A DNA stretch of 64,000 bases from the NCBI GenBank assembly GCA_963674665.2, contig CAXXPL010000009.1, positions 1,302,001 to 1,366,000 of the forward strand, read 5' to 3'. Every line of letters starts with the position of its first letter. The first letter of the stretch is position 1. This document shows, one piece after another, positions 1 to 8,384 of this stretch. The notes below the pieces were generated by a model. The model was not told the DNA's origin, made no database searches, and saw nothing but the letters and a program-made list of their open reading frames with translations. The position numbers and the translations under genes are program-made. The stretch is from G963674665 sp963674665. GTDB lineage: Bacteria > Desulfobacterota > Desulfovibrionia > Desulfovibrionales > Desulfovibrionaceae.

Positions 1-699
1 GCTCTGCATGGACACCTTGATGTCCTCGAGCCAGTCGCCGGCTCCGAACAGCCAGTTCAGCTCGGGCATGAATTTGACGTAGGAGATCTTCATCTTGGGC
101 TCTTTCTCGCCCGGCTTGGGCCACATGTAGGCCACCATGCCGGAGCCGTGTTCCACGCCCGTGTTGATGAACTCCCTGAAGACGTAGACCCCGTTGGGGT
201 CCTGATAATCGATGAGATTCTGGCCCTCTGTCTCGGGCTTGCCGGGGTGCCTGATGACCCGCCCCTGAATGTCGTTTATCCAGACGTAGTTGCTGCCGTC
301 GAATCGCGCCCAGCCGACCATCTCCTTGATGCGGGCCTCGAGTTCGGCCATGGGAATCTTGTCCAGGTTCTCGTAGTAGTAGGTCTCGGCGATGTGCATC
401 ACCGCGTCCACGACCTTTTGCAGCTCGCGGTATTTACGCTCTTTCATGGCTTCGGGGTTGAGGGAGAGCTGGTAGTAGGAGTCCGCGATCTGGTAGGCGA
501 TGTTCACGAAGTCGCGCAGCATGTCCTTTTCGGTCTGCAACGCGCTCTGCTGGGCCGAGGCGGTCTTTTCCAGCAGATAGCTCTTCATGCCCCGGTAAAA
601 AAGCAGGTTGGTGACCAGCAGTTCGGCCACGAGGGTGAAGGAGACGATGACGCCCAGAACGTGAGCAATGGAAGTGAAAATGCGCCTCCGCCGTGCCAT
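1..699 (-). CDS. Cache-domain membrane sensor, N-terminal 233 residues (runs off the window)
   Basis: The frame opens at an ATG preceded by GGGAGAGG and stays open to the first base of the window, so the C-terminal output domain is missing. Residues 1-12 are very basic (MARRRR), followed by a membrane helix at about 13-35 (HVLGVIVSFTLVAELLVTNL), a coiled stretch and a periplasmic single-Cache-type domain at about 60-233 with typical segments (YVWINDIQGRVIRHP, GMVAYMWPKPGEKEPK, FMPELNWLFGAGDWLEDI). Such domains bind small extracellular ligands, often organic acids. The usual output would be HAMP plus a chemoreceptor, histidine kinase or cyclic-di-GMP domain; the window cannot tell which. Confidence 0.85.
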   Translation of the reverse strand, partial: MARRRRIFTSIAHVLGVIVSFTLVAELLVTNLLFYRGMKSYLLEKTASAQQSALQTEKDMLRDFVNIAYQIADSYYQLSLNPEAMKERKYRELQKVVDAVMHIAETYYYENLDKIPMAELEARIKEMVGWARFDGSNYVWINDIQGRVIRHPGKPETEGQNLIDYQDPNGVYVFREFINTGVEHGSGMVAYMWPKPGEKEPKMKISYVKFMPELNWLFGAGDWLEDIKVSMQS

Positions 700-984
700 G
701 ACCGTAACCTCTCCCTCAGAAATCGCGGGGATTGCCAGTGCGCGGGCCACTGGAAGCAGTGATGCGAATCCGGAAAGAGCCGTGCGGCTGCACTGATGTT
801 CGTGGGCATGGCCCAGGAAAAAACTCCCTCCCTAGCATGAATGGTAAAACAATCCCAACGTGAAGTAAATATTAAACCCTTTCCTGATGTGACCAATTCA
901 TCGAAACGTACCGGAAAAGCATGTATCTAGTGCGGGGTGGGGGTGCTCCCAAATTCATCAGACATGAATTAGGCGGACATCACT
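700..984. other. Intergenic region upstream of the Cache sensor
   Basis: This gap holds the leader of the minus-strand sensor gene (ribosome site at about 705-713) and the downstream flank of the minus-strand membrane-protein gene that ends at 985. I see no credible gene, tRNA or strong terminator hairpin in it. Confidence 0.5.
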
Positions 985-1638
985 TTAATCATCAGGCTCG
1001 TAGGGTTTGAAGTTTTTCCAGGGCTTGATGACCGAGATCAGGGTCAGCCAGAGCAGGAGGGTGGTCTGCACCGTGCCGAGCACGATGTTTGTGGGGGATG
1101 TGTACTGGTAGACCGGGTTGTCCATGGCCTGGGCACCGAGATCCTGGAAGGCCAGCATCATGTTATGGATGCGGGAGCGGATGAGGAAGGTTCCGATGAA
1201 CAGAGCCCAGCCCGAGAGGGCCACCTTGGCGATGATCCAGGCATGCCTGGCAATGCCCCAGCGGGTGAGCATGGCAAGGGCCAGGCCGCTGATGACGCTG
1301 GCAAAGGCGGAGGGTGTGATGAGCAGGTTGTCCAGGGTCCGGATGCTCAGTAGAATGGTGTGATAGGCGTCGGAGTGCAAGGCGATGCGCTCCGCCATGA
1401 ATGACAGCACCACCACGGAGATGGCCCCCCCGACCCAGAGCACGCAGAAGAGCAGGTGCACGGCCTTGACCCAGCGCGTGTGCCCCGGAGTCATGATCCG
1501 CAGCAAATGGTCCAGAGGCCTGGGGCGCACCGCCAACAGAAAGGTGTAGACAACGGTGAGGGCCACGTAGGAGATGGCCAGGATCAGCGCCAGGGCCGCG
1601 AAGGCCGCCAGGATGGAGCCGATATAGGTAGAGAGCAT
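985..1638 (-). CDS. Integral membrane protein, DUF2269-like
   Basis: A 217-residue hydrophobic protein with about five to six predicted membrane segments (for example SILAAFAALALILAISYVAL, VKAVHLLFCVLWVGGAISVV, IIAKVALSGWALFIGTFLI and a C-terminal pair). The internal ATG at 1638 is preferred over the upstream ATG at 1680 because GAGGGG precedes it at good spacing and the extension is basic and polar. The His/Trp pattern of the second segment (HLLFCVLWVGG) and the overall size resemble DUF2269 membrane proteins of unknown function. It lies alone, upstream of the Cache sensor on the same strand with a 285 bp gap. Confidence 0.7.
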   Translation of the reverse strand: MLSTYIGSILAAFAALALILAISYVALTVVYTFLLAVRPRPLDHLLRIMTPGHTRWVKAVHLLFCVLWVGGAISVVVLSFMAERIALHSDAYHTILLSIRTLDNLLITPSAFASVISGLALAMLTRWGIARHAWIIAKVALSGWALFIGTFLIRSRIHNMMLAFQDLGAQAMDNPVYQYTSPTNIVLGTVQTTLLLWLTLISVIKPWKNFKPYEPDD

Positions 1639-1942
1639 GCCTGTGGACCCCTCATGGATTGTATGCCGCCGCCTCATCACTTCCCGCGGTGAGATCGGCT
1701 ACATCGCTGCTGTCGCTATCCGTAACGTTCGAAACGACCTCACGTAACGGCTACCGTCGCTCCGGCGGGAGCGCGGTCCCGCCTCCGTTTACGCCTCGCT
1801 TCGCACGCGGGCGCCACTTGCTGTGGCGCTGCCCCTTTACTATTGGCTAAGGTTTGGGAAGGGGCAGCGCGAGGGGGAGAACCCTTTGCAAAAGGGTTTC
1901 CCCCTCGCAATCCTTCCTATTCTCTTCCCTGTCCTCGATCCG
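1639..1942. other. Gap holding the 3'-end hairpin of the 13-haem cytochrome operon
   Basis: The gap separates the stop of the cytochrome gene (1943) from the membrane-protein start at 1638. It contains the large hairpin at 1869-1908 and, nearer the membrane-protein gene, GC-rich sequence with short inverted repeats and no coding signal. The membrane protein therefore probably has its own promoter here. Confidence 0.5.
1869..1908 (-). terminator. GC-rich hairpin of the dispersed family, copy 1
   Basis: An almost perfect inverted repeat (arms GCGAGGGGGAGAACCCTTT and AAAGGGTTTCCCCCTCGC). On the minus strand it is followed by the family tail (CGCTGCCCCTTCCCAAACC). It lies about 35 bp past the stop of the 13-haem cytochrome gene, in the transcription direction expected of a 3'-end element. 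There is no U-run, so a role in RNA 3'-end stability is as likely as intrinsic termination. Confidence 0.65.
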
Positions 1943-4129
1943 TTACTCCTTCGACTTTTCCGCGGTTTGGCCAAGGGGCAGCAGCTTGAATCTGCCGCCG
2001 TGGATGATGGGATCGCCCTTGTAGCCCAGGGCCTTGAAGTCGATGTAGTCGGTGGTGCCGATGAGATGCTCCACGTCGCGCCCTTGCTCCTTCATGAAAG
2101 AGAAGTCGGCGCCATCCTTGACCATTTTCTTGAAGTCCATGTCCCTGTTGTCCTGATGGCAACGGTCGCAGGTCTTATCCTCCTTGAGGCTCTCGTGGCA
2201 GTGCACGCAGGACAGGGCACTCTCCTTGGGCATGACCTCGTGCTGGATTCGCCAGTGCATGGTGGTGCGGACCCAGTCGTACTCGCCGCTGTACTCCAGG
2301 TTCACGGCCTTCATGCCCGCTTTGAAGGCGGCCTGCCAGTCCGTGGATTTCCAGTACGCGGTCATGTCGTCCTTGCTCGACGGGAACAGGTGCGGCACCA
2401 GCAGGTAGTCGTACTTGGCGTCGATGGGCTGGATGCCGCGCATGATCTTGAAGGGCGAGATCTTGGATTCCGGATCCTTCATGCTCCCCAGAGGGGTGGC
2501 GAGGTTGATGTACCGGCCATCCATTTTATCCTTCTGGCTCATGTCCTGGGTCACCTTGGCGCCGGTATGGTCAACGACGTCACCGATGCGCACGCGGTCG
2601 ACATAGCCGTTGTACCAGGCGTATTCAGGCTTGGCCGCCTCCTTCCAGCAGAATTCCCCCTTCATCCAGTTGTAGTCGGGCTCGCCGAACTTGTCCTTCT
2701 GGGGTTTGCGCTCCTTGTCGCCGGCCAGGGACCAGTCCCACCAGGTCTTGGTGGCCTTGCACTTGGAATACACCGGAGAGTGGCAGGTGCTGCAGTCCAG
2801 GTGATCGCAGTGCTTGTTCAGGTGATGGTCCAGGATGTTTTCCCCATAGTGAGGCTTGTTCGTATGGCAATCCACACAGCTGCGGGCTCCTTCGGCCACA
2901 GGCACGGAGGAGCTGCGTCCCGAGATCTTGTGGTTGTTGGTCTTGTGGCATTCGGTGCAGCTGAAGTCGTAGCCGCCCATGTGGATGTCACAGTTGCGTT
3001 TGGGGTAGCGCAGCACGCTGCACATGTCCGCGTGCTTCACCGAGTCGCCGCCCCCCCCTTGGAAGTGGCACTCGCCGCAGGAGTTCCTGCTTGTGGAGCC
3101 CACGTTTTGGGCCACATAGGTCAGGTCGACCTCAGGGGCCGGCATGCCCGCCTTTGGGGGGGCCTTCTTGTAGCTGCCCGTGGTGTCATGGCAGATCAGG
3201 CAATCCATTTTGCTCATGTCGGTGAAGTCGAAGGTGTTGTCCTTCCAGCCGTATCCCGCGTGGCAGGAGGTGCAGCGCGGTTCGTTGGAGGGCACGGCGA
3301 TGCAGAAGTTGTTGATGGTGTTGGTGGCCTTGCCGTCCATGACCTGCTTTTCCTGCCCTACGGTGTAGGGCGAGGGGCCGCGCCAGAGCCAGTGGGCGCT
3401 GGTGAGCATGTCCTTGCCCGCGTCCTCATGGCAACGCAGGCACTCCTGGGTCACCTGGGTCGGGGTTGGGTTGGGGGGCAGTTGCACCAGCTTCTGGTGA
3501 TCCACATGCTTTTCCGCGTGGCAGCCTGTACAGCTCACCGGCCCCTGGTTCATCTTCTTGTGGCAGTCCATGCACTGCTGATGATAGGCCGCCTTGAGCC
3601 CGATGCGGTCCGGAGCCTCGGGATTGAAGGCTTCCTGGTGGCAGGCGCGGCAGGCCACGGTCTCGGGCATGTTCACGTCCGCGGGGCGGTAGTGATGGCA
3701 GAGCACGCAGTTGCCCTCCAGGGCCGCGGCGTGCTTGGTGTGCATGAAGCGCACAGGCTTGTACTTGTCCTCGTAGGTGTTGACCAGGGGGCTGTCCAGC
3801 CAGAAGTAGCTGGCCGGGATGTCCTTGATGCCGATGCCCAGGGCGCGCAGGCGCTGCTGCCGCAGAGCCTTGTCCTCGAGCTTGACGTCCTTGACAAAGG
3901 GGATCTCCTGCTGCGCCCGCTTGATGGCCTTTTCCTGGTCCGGCGCCTTCCAATCCTCGGGGACCGGGTAGCGGTTGGTGCGGACCTTTTCCACTGGTTC
4001 ATCCTTCTTTGGCGCGGTGTCGGCGCTCATACCCGGAATGGCCAGGATCAGGGCGATCGCCAGCACGATGGCCAGGGCGAGTGCGGGTGCAAGGGCGGCG
4101 CCCCACCTGCTCGTGAGTGCGTATCTCAT
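1943..4129 (-). CDS. Exported 13-haem cytochrome: tetrahaem c3-like domain fused to an octahaem (OTR-like) domain
   Basis: A 728-residue protein with an N-terminal export signal (hydrophobic core about 11-33). I count 13 CXXCH motifs. Four lie at 141-204 in a class III (c3-like) arrangement, with axial-His candidates in FMHTKH and a CVLCHH site. Eight lie at about 230, 286, 310, 351, 391, 418, 446 and 655 and match in order and context the octahaem protein at 28653-30299 (shared EPRCTSCHAGYGWKD, GECHF-GGGGD, WDWS-AGDK and WYNG). One more follows at about 667 (CDRCH). The octahaem core resembles the octahaem tetrathionate reductase family. Its ATG overlaps the stop of the NrfD-like gene (ATGA), so it is the last gene of a four-gene operon. 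Likely the periplasmic electron acceptor or donor of that membrane complex; its terminal substrate is unknown. Confidence 0.88.
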   Translation of the reverse strand: MRYALTSRWGAALAPALALAIVLAIALILAIPGMSADTAPKKDEPVEKVRTNRYPVPEDWKAPDQEKAIKRAQQEIPFVKDVKLEDKALRQQRLRALGIGIKDIPASYFWLDSPLVNTYEDKYKPVRFMHTKHAAALEGNCVLCHHYRPADVNMPETVACRACHQEAFNPEAPDRIGLKAAYHQQCMDCHKKMNQGPVSCTGCHAEKHVDHQKLVQLPPNPTPTQVTQECLRCHEDAGKDMLTSAHWLWRGPSPYTVGQEKQVMDGKATNTINNFCIAVPSNEPRCTSCHAGYGWKDNTFDFTDMSKMDCLICHDTTGSYKKAPPKAGMPAPEVDLTYVAQNVGSTSRNSCGECHFQGGGGDSVKHADMCSVLRYPKRNCDIHMGGYDFSCTECHKTNNHKISGRSSSVPVAEGARSCVDCHTNKPHYGENILDHHLNKHCDHLDCSTCHSPVYSKCKATKTWWDWSLAGDKERKPQKDKFGEPDYNWMKGEFCWKEAAKPEYAWYNGYVDRVRIGDVVDHTGAKVTQDMSQKDKMDGRYINLATPLGSMKDPESKISPFKIMRGIQPIDAKYDYLLVPHLFPSSKDDMTAYWKSTDWQAAFKAGMKAVNLEYSGEYDWVRTTMHWRIQHEVMPKESALSCVHCHESLKEDKTCDRCHQDNRDMDFKKMVKDGADFSFMKEQGRDVEHLIGTTDYIDFKALGYKGDPIIHGGRFKLLPLGQTAEKSKE

Positions 4130-5292
4130 TGGGCTGCCTCCTTGGGGGCGGCGCTGAGCACCGGCAGGTACCGCACGAACAGCCGGTACAGGAACATGAT
4201 GGTGGCCGCGGCGCCCACGGTGATGAGTATCTCGCCAATGGCCGGGAAGTAGGGGTGGGGTGCTGTCTGGGCCTTGAAGGCGACCACGAACACATTGACC
4301 CGGTTCATGAGCACGCCCAGGACGATCATGATGGAGGCGATGAACAGCAGCCTCCTGGAGCGGCGCACGCTCTTGAACAGCAGCATTACCCAAGGCACGA
4401 TGACGCCGAAGACAACCTCGATGAGAAAGGCGATGGTCTGGCCATTGTCCTCGAACAGGTGCACCCAGGCGCGCCGGGCCGTGAAGTCGAACAGCTTGAC
4501 GAACATGTATGCCCCGAGGGTGAAGATGATGATGGTGGAGAGTCTGGACAGCACCGGCATCTCTCCGTCCAGCCGCAGGGCGCCGGTGGCCATGGTGGTC
4601 TCGGCGATGACCATGGGGTAGCCCACGGCAAAGGCCGAGAGCAGGAACAGCAGGGGCAGCCAGGGGGTGTACCACAGGGGGCTGACCTTTGTGGGCGCGA
4701 TGACCATCAGGGTGCCCAGGCTGGACTGGTGCATGCACGAGAGCACCACGCCCAGGACGATGAAAACCCACATGACCTTGTCCAGGGCCTGGTTCAGCCT
4801 GCCCAGCAGCGGGAACCGTCTGCCGTAACGCTCCGCCGCGATGGGAATGAACTCTATCCAGAGCACGTGCAGATACACCACCACGCACATGGCAACCTCG
4901 AACAGCGCGGAGTCGTGGTTCTGGAAGAATATGGGCTTCCAGATCGCCCAGGAGCGGCCGATGTCAATGAACACGCCAAAGGCCACGAAGGTGTACCCCA
5001 GGGCCGCGGTGAGCAGGGCCGGGCGGACCACCGGCTCGTAGTAGTGGCGCCCCATGATGTGACCGAGGAATGCGGTGGTGAAACCTCCGGCAGCCAGGGC
5101 AACGCCCGAGGCCACGTCCACGCCGATCCACAGTCCCCAGGCCGTGGTGTTGTTCAGGTTGGCCACGGAGCCGATGCCGAAAAGGAATCTGGCGGCCAGG
5201 GCCGCGCCCCCCATGATCATCAGCGCCAGCATGACCAGCACGCCCGGAGTCCAGAAGGGGCGGTTCTCGATGGGATAGGGGTGGCTACTCAT
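4126..5292 (-). CDS. NrfD/HybB-like integral membrane quinone-interacting subunit
   Basis: A 388-residue protein with about ten hydrophobic helices. The block SCMHQSSLGTLMVIAPTKVS followed by PLWYTPWLPLLFLLSAFAVG is characteristic of HybB/HmcC-type NrfD proteins, which exchange electrons with menaquinone through a partner iron-sulfur protein. It overlaps the upstream Fe-S gene by 8 bp and the downstream cytochrome gene by 4 bp, so the three are translationally coupled. The set (NrfD, four-cluster ferredoxin subunit, multihaem cytochrome) parallels the Hmc, Nhc and Ohc transmembrane complexes of sulfate reducers. I infer a menaquinone to periplasmic cytochrome link; direction cannot be told from sequence. 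Confidence 0.9.
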   Translation of the reverse strand: MSSHPYPIENRPFWTPGVLVMLALMIMGGAALAARFLFGIGSVANLNNTTAWGLWIGVDVASGVALAAGGFTTAFLGHIMGRHYYEPVVRPALLTAALGYTFVAFGVFIDIGRSWAIWKPIFFQNHDSALFEVAMCVVVYLHVLWIEFIPIAAERYGRRFPLLGRLNQALDKVMWVFIVLGVVLSCMHQSSLGTLMVIAPTKVSPLWYTPWLPLLFLLSAFAVGYPMVIAETTMATGALRLDGEMPVLSRLSTIIIFTLGAYMFVKLFDFTARRAWVHLFEDNGQTIAFLIEVVFGVIVPWVMLLFKSVRRSRRLLFIASIMIVLGVLMNRVNVFVVAFKAQTAPHPYFPAIGEILITVGAAATIMFLYRLFVRYLPVLSAAPKEAAQ

Positions 5293-6187
5293 GGTCGTCC
5301 TCCTTCCTGTGCTTTTTATTTCTCGCGGCCATCAGGCCGGAGAGTCCGGCGAACAGCAAAATGGGCGACCAGAGATAACTGAACAGGGAGTGCTGGATGG
5401 TCTCTGTACGCATTGGGGGGGCGTAATCGGGAACGTCCAGGAATCCCAGCTCGGAATAGGGCTGGCCCGAGATGTAAAGCCAGGAGGTGCCCCCGGCCTC
5501 CTTCTCGCCGTAGATGTGGTCGACGTATGTTCCCGGGTCGTTCTTGATGCGCTCTCTGGCCTGCTCCAACAGCATTTCGCGCTTGCCGAAGGTGATGGCC
5601 TCCACCGGGCAGATGGAGGCGCAGCCGGGCTTGCCCCCATCCTTGGTGATGCGGTCGAAGCAGAAGGTACACTTCCGGACCTGGGGGAGCAGGGCCTTGT
5701 CGTACTCGTAGGCCGGGATCTCGAAGGGGCAGGCCACCAGACAGTATCGGCAGCCGATACACTTGGTGGCGTCGTAGTGCACGGCGCCGTTTTCCTTCTT
5801 GGACAGAGCGCCGGTGATGCAGGCGGAAGCGCAGGCGGGATCCTGGCAGTGCATGCACTGCACCTTCACGAAGGTGGGGACGAGGTTGTCCCTGAGATCC
5901 TTTTTCCCGGTGTAGTAGCGGTTGATCACAGTATACGTGCCGACGTCGGGCCTGCGTTTGTAATCCAGAATCCTGAGGTCCGTGAATTTCACCTCGGGTT
6001 CGGGCATGTTGTTCACCTCGTTGCAGGCTTGCTCGCATTTGCGGCAGCCCACGCAGCGCGTCAGATCCACAAGACAGCCATATGGATCCGGCGGCGCCTT
6101 GGATTTCCACGCCAGTGCCGGACCGGCCACGCCGACGCTCGCCGATGCGGCCAGGCCCGTGAGGAATCCCCTGCGAGTGAGACTCAT
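5285..6187 (-). CDS. Tat-exported iron-sulfur subunit with four [4Fe-4S] motifs, HybA/HmcB-like
   Basis: A 300-residue protein with a twin-arginine leader (TRRGFLTGLAASASVGVAGPALA), so it folds in the cytoplasm and is exported. It has four cysteine clusters: CVGCRKCEQAC, CMHCQDPACASAC, CIGCRYCLVACP and CTFCF...GCASICP, enough for four [4Fe-4S] clusters forming a wire. A C-terminal hydrophobic segment (LWSPILLFAGLSGLMAA, about 270-287) should anchor it. It precedes and overlaps the NrfD-like gene and would pass electrons between that quinone subunit and the 13-haem cytochrome. The start has AAGGAGG at about 7 bases. Confidence 0.92.
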   Translation of the reverse strand: MSLTRRGFLTGLAASASVGVAGPALAWKSKAPPDPYGCLVDLTRCVGCRKCEQACNEVNNMPEPEVKFTDLRILDYKRRPDVGTYTVINRYYTGKKDLRDNLVPTFVKVQCMHCQDPACASACITGALSKKENGAVHYDATKCIGCRYCLVACPFEIPAYEYDKALLPQVRKCTFCFDRITKDGGKPGCASICPVEAITFGKREMLLEQARERIKNDPGTYVDHIYGEKEAGGTSWLYISGQPYSELGFLDVPDYAPPMRTETIQHSLFSYLWSPILLFAGLSGLMAARNKKHRKEDDHE

Positions 6188-6269
6188 GAATGCCTCCTTG
6201 GAAGTTTTCGTTTCAGGTGCGCACGTCCAGTGCGCTACGGACGTTCGATGCGAACGCTCTCAAGCACCC

Positions 6270-6602
6270 TCAATCCACAATGGCGCCGGACAGGAGCCTG
6301 CCGGCGCGATATTCCCTCAGGACCGAGTCGATCTCCCCGATCACGTTGTCTATGATCCTCACCCCGGCCTTGTGCAGCGCCACCTGACAGTCCCCCTTGA
6401 TGCCGCCGCAGATCAGTGTCGTTATTCCGGAGGTCAGTAAGGCTTCGCAGATCTCGCTGGTCTTCATGTTCACGGCGTTCATGTAACTGCGCCCTGTTTC
6501 CCGGTGCCGTGCATCGCAGATTACGAACACCAGCTTTTCGGGCTGATCATATCTGGGGGCGATGCGTTCCCCGCGAACACACAAACCAATGGAAATGTCC
6601 AT
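6270..6602 (-). CDS. NifX/NifB C-terminal-like (dinitrogenase FeMo-cofactor fold) small protein
   Basis: A 110-residue protein of the family found in NifX, NafY and the small MTH1175-type proteins: a ribonuclease-H-like fold with SIGLCVRGERIAPRYDQPEK at the N-terminus and a glycine-rich C-terminal half (LTSGITTLICGGIKGDC). These proteins bind metal clusters in transit. It is the first gene of the minus-strand redox operon, 82 bp before the Fe-S subunit. The two cysteines in CGGIKGDC could bind metal. The ribosome site (GCGAGG) sits inside a CstR-type palindrome at 6607-6623, so repressor binding would block the start of this operon. The exact role in complex assembly is unknown. Confidence 0.8.
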   Translation of the reverse strand: MDISIGLCVRGERIAPRYDQPEKLVFVICDARHRETGRSYMNAVNMKTSEICEALLTSGITTLICGGIKGDCQVALHKAGVRIIDNVIGEIDSVLREYRAGRLLSGAIVD

Positions 6603-6606
6603 GCAT

Positions 6607-6623
6607 ATACCTCGCAGGGGTAT
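6607..6623. promoter_or_regulatory. Predicted CstR/CsoR-family operator before the 13-haem cytochrome operon
   Basis: The palindrome ATACCTCGCAGGGGTAT matches 14 of 17 positions of the perfect palindrome ATACCCCATAGGGGTAT upstream of the cstR-like gene. It overlaps the ribosome site of the first operon gene. A further half-site (GGGGGTATAC) lies at about 6705-6714. That a distant CstR-like protein binds here is inference from the shared motif. Confidence 0.6.
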
Positions 6624-6998
6624 TACACAAAGTGTGCCGGTAGACTTTAGTCTGTAAAACCAAATATATGTAAGTATATCAACTGAAGAGATGGAAATTG
6701 ATCAGGGGGTATACGGAACGGAACGTTTCAGGAGAGTGAAACGTGAGCTTCTAACTTGTTGAAATAATATCTTCCAGTGACAAATGGAACAATGAAACAT
6801 ATGTTCCGGAATACATGGAGCGAAAGATGGTATTGCGTATCAATCTGAACATACGGATGATAATATGAGAAAGCGGATCGGGGATGACGGAAGGGGAACA
6901 ACGCTTCCATGAGGTCGCATCAATTGTTGGTTTGTTGCAGCCCCATAAAATAATGACGATTTCGAAAAGATGGGGGGTATGGACGAAAGCCGGGCGCC
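6624..6998. other. AT-richer gap with the probable promoter of the redox operon
   Basis: This stretch lies between the start of the NifX-like gene and the stop of the sigma-54 activator gene, both on the minus strand. It is clearly more AT-rich than its surroundings and has the CstR half-site at 6705-6714. No convincing sigma-54 -24/-12 element was found: the best candidate near 6622-6638 lacks the -12 GC. No gene is seen. Confidence 0.5.
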
Positions 6999-8384
6999 TC
7001 AGCCCCGGGGGGAGACATCCATGCCCAGTTGTTTCATCCGCCGCCATAGGGTGGTGCGCCCCATGCCCAGCTTGCGGGCCGCCTCGTTGCGGCTCCAGCC
7101 GCAGGTCTTCAGGACCTCGGAGATGCGTTCGCGCTCCTCCAACTGGATGGGATCCAGGAACTGTCGGGAAACGAGGGGGGGCTTCTCCCCTGGCGATGTC
7201 GAGGGAATTCGAGGGCGGGTCACGGCGGGGGGCAGATCAGAACTGCGTATCTCGCCACGGGAGCGCAGCACCGTCGCGTATTCCAGGATATTCAGCAGCT
7301 CGCGCACATTGCCAGGGTAGTCGTAGCGCATGAGCAGGCTCATGGCTTCCTTGCTCACGCCGGTGATGTTCAGCCCCTGGTCGCTGTCCGCGTTGTGCAG
7401 GAAGTGTTGGATGAGCAGGGGGATGTCCTCGCGGCGTTCCCGCAGGGCGGGCAGGCGCACTGCCGCGACATTGAGGCGGTAGAACAGGTCGGGGCGGAAC
7501 AGCCCCTCAGCGGCCTTGGTCTCGATGTCGCAGTTGGTGGCCGCGATGATTCTAGTGTCACTGCGCACGGGGCGCGTGCCGCCAAGGGGATAGAACTCCT
7601 GGTCCTCGATGACCTGGAGCAGTTTGGATTGCACAGGGAGCGGCATCTCGCCGATTTCGTCCAGAAATATGGAGCCCTTGTCCGCTGTGAGAAAATGTCC
7701 TGGCTTGTCTCGATATGCGTCTGTAAAGGCACCCTTCTTGTACCCGAAAAGCTCGGACTCCAGGAGATTGTCCGGGATGGCCGCACAGTTCACCTTGACG
7801 AAGGGGCCATCCTTGCGCTTGGAGAGGTTGTGGATGATTCGCGCCACCAGGCCCTTGCCTGTGCCGGTTTCACCGAGCACAAGCACCGAGACGTTGGCTC
7901 CGGCCAGCACGGGCAGCAACTCGAAGAGCGTTGCCATGGACGCGGATTTGCCCACGATGTCGCCAAGGGCATAGGTTCCGTGGATCTTTTTCTCCAGTTG
8001 AGAGCGCTCGCGATCGTCCTGAAAGGACTCCACTCCTCCGATGACGTTGCCGTCCTCGTCGCGGAGCACCGCTGCCGTGATCTCCACCGGGAACTCCTGG
8101 TTGGCCTTGTCCAGGATGCGCATGCGGCGGCGGATGACCTGCTGCTCCGTGCGGATGGCCTCCTTCAGGGGGCATCCTGAAAAGCAGCTGTCCGCGCGAA
8201 AGATCTCGTAGCAGCGCATTCCCAGGGCCTCACGCTTGGTAAAGCCGGTGAGTGCGCGCGCCTGGTCGTTGAAGCTGGTGATGCGGAATTTCGTGTCCAC
8301 GGTGAAAACACCCACGGCTATGTGGTCCAGTGCCAGGGCGCTCAGGTCGCTTTCGCTGAGGACGGCGGGGCAAATCCGTGTCAT
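6999..8384 (-). CDS. PAS-domain sigma-54-dependent transcriptional activator
   Basis: A 461-residue enhancer-binding protein. Residues about 15-125 form a PAS domain with a cysteine cluster (RCYEIFRADSCFSGC) that may sense redox state or bind a cofactor. Residues about 140-375 form the AAA+ domain (Walker A GETGTGKG, Walker B SIFLDEIGEMP, arginine-finger region FRPDLFYRL). The C-terminus is a Fis-type helix-turn-helix (RNEAARKLGMGRTTLWRRM). The sigma-54 contact loop reads GAFTDA, not GAFTGA. There is no receiver domain, so the PAS domain is the input. It lies directly upstream of the redox operon on the same strand; the target is probably local but no good sigma-54 promoter is visible before that operon. 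Confidence 0.92.
   Translation of the reverse strand: MTRICPAVLSESDLSALALDHIAVGVFTVDTKFRITSFNDQARALTGFTKREALGMRCYEIFRADSCFSGCPLKEAIRTEQQVIRRRMRILDKANQEFPVEITAAVLRDEDGNVIGGVESFQDDRERSQLEKKIHGTYALGDIVGKSASMATLFELLPVLAGANVSVLVLGETGTGKGLVARIIHNLSKRKDGPFVKVNCAAIPDNLLESELFGYKKGAFTDAYRDKPGHFLTADKGSIFLDEIGEMPLPVQSKLLQVIEDQEFYPLGGTRPVRSDTRIIAATNCDIETKAAEGLFRPDLFYRLNVAAVRLPALRERREDIPLLIQHFLHNADSDQGLNITGVSKEAMSLLMRYDYPGNVRELLNILEYATVLRSRGEIRSSDLPPAVTRPRIPSTSPGEKPPLVSRQFLDPIQLEERERISEVLKTCGWSRNEAARKLGMGRTTLWRRMKQLGMDVSPRG

Noticed and set aside
1823..4252. An 809-codon plus-strand open frame opposite the 13-haem cytochrome gene
   Set aside because: It mirrors a GC-rich real gene on the other strand with clear haem motifs, and its product has no recognisable domain. 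A similar long frame at 27915-30233 was rejected for the same reason.
6622..6638. Sigma-54 promoter before the NifX-like gene
   Set aside because: The GG at -24 has no matching GC at -12, and the site overlaps the CstR-type operator.
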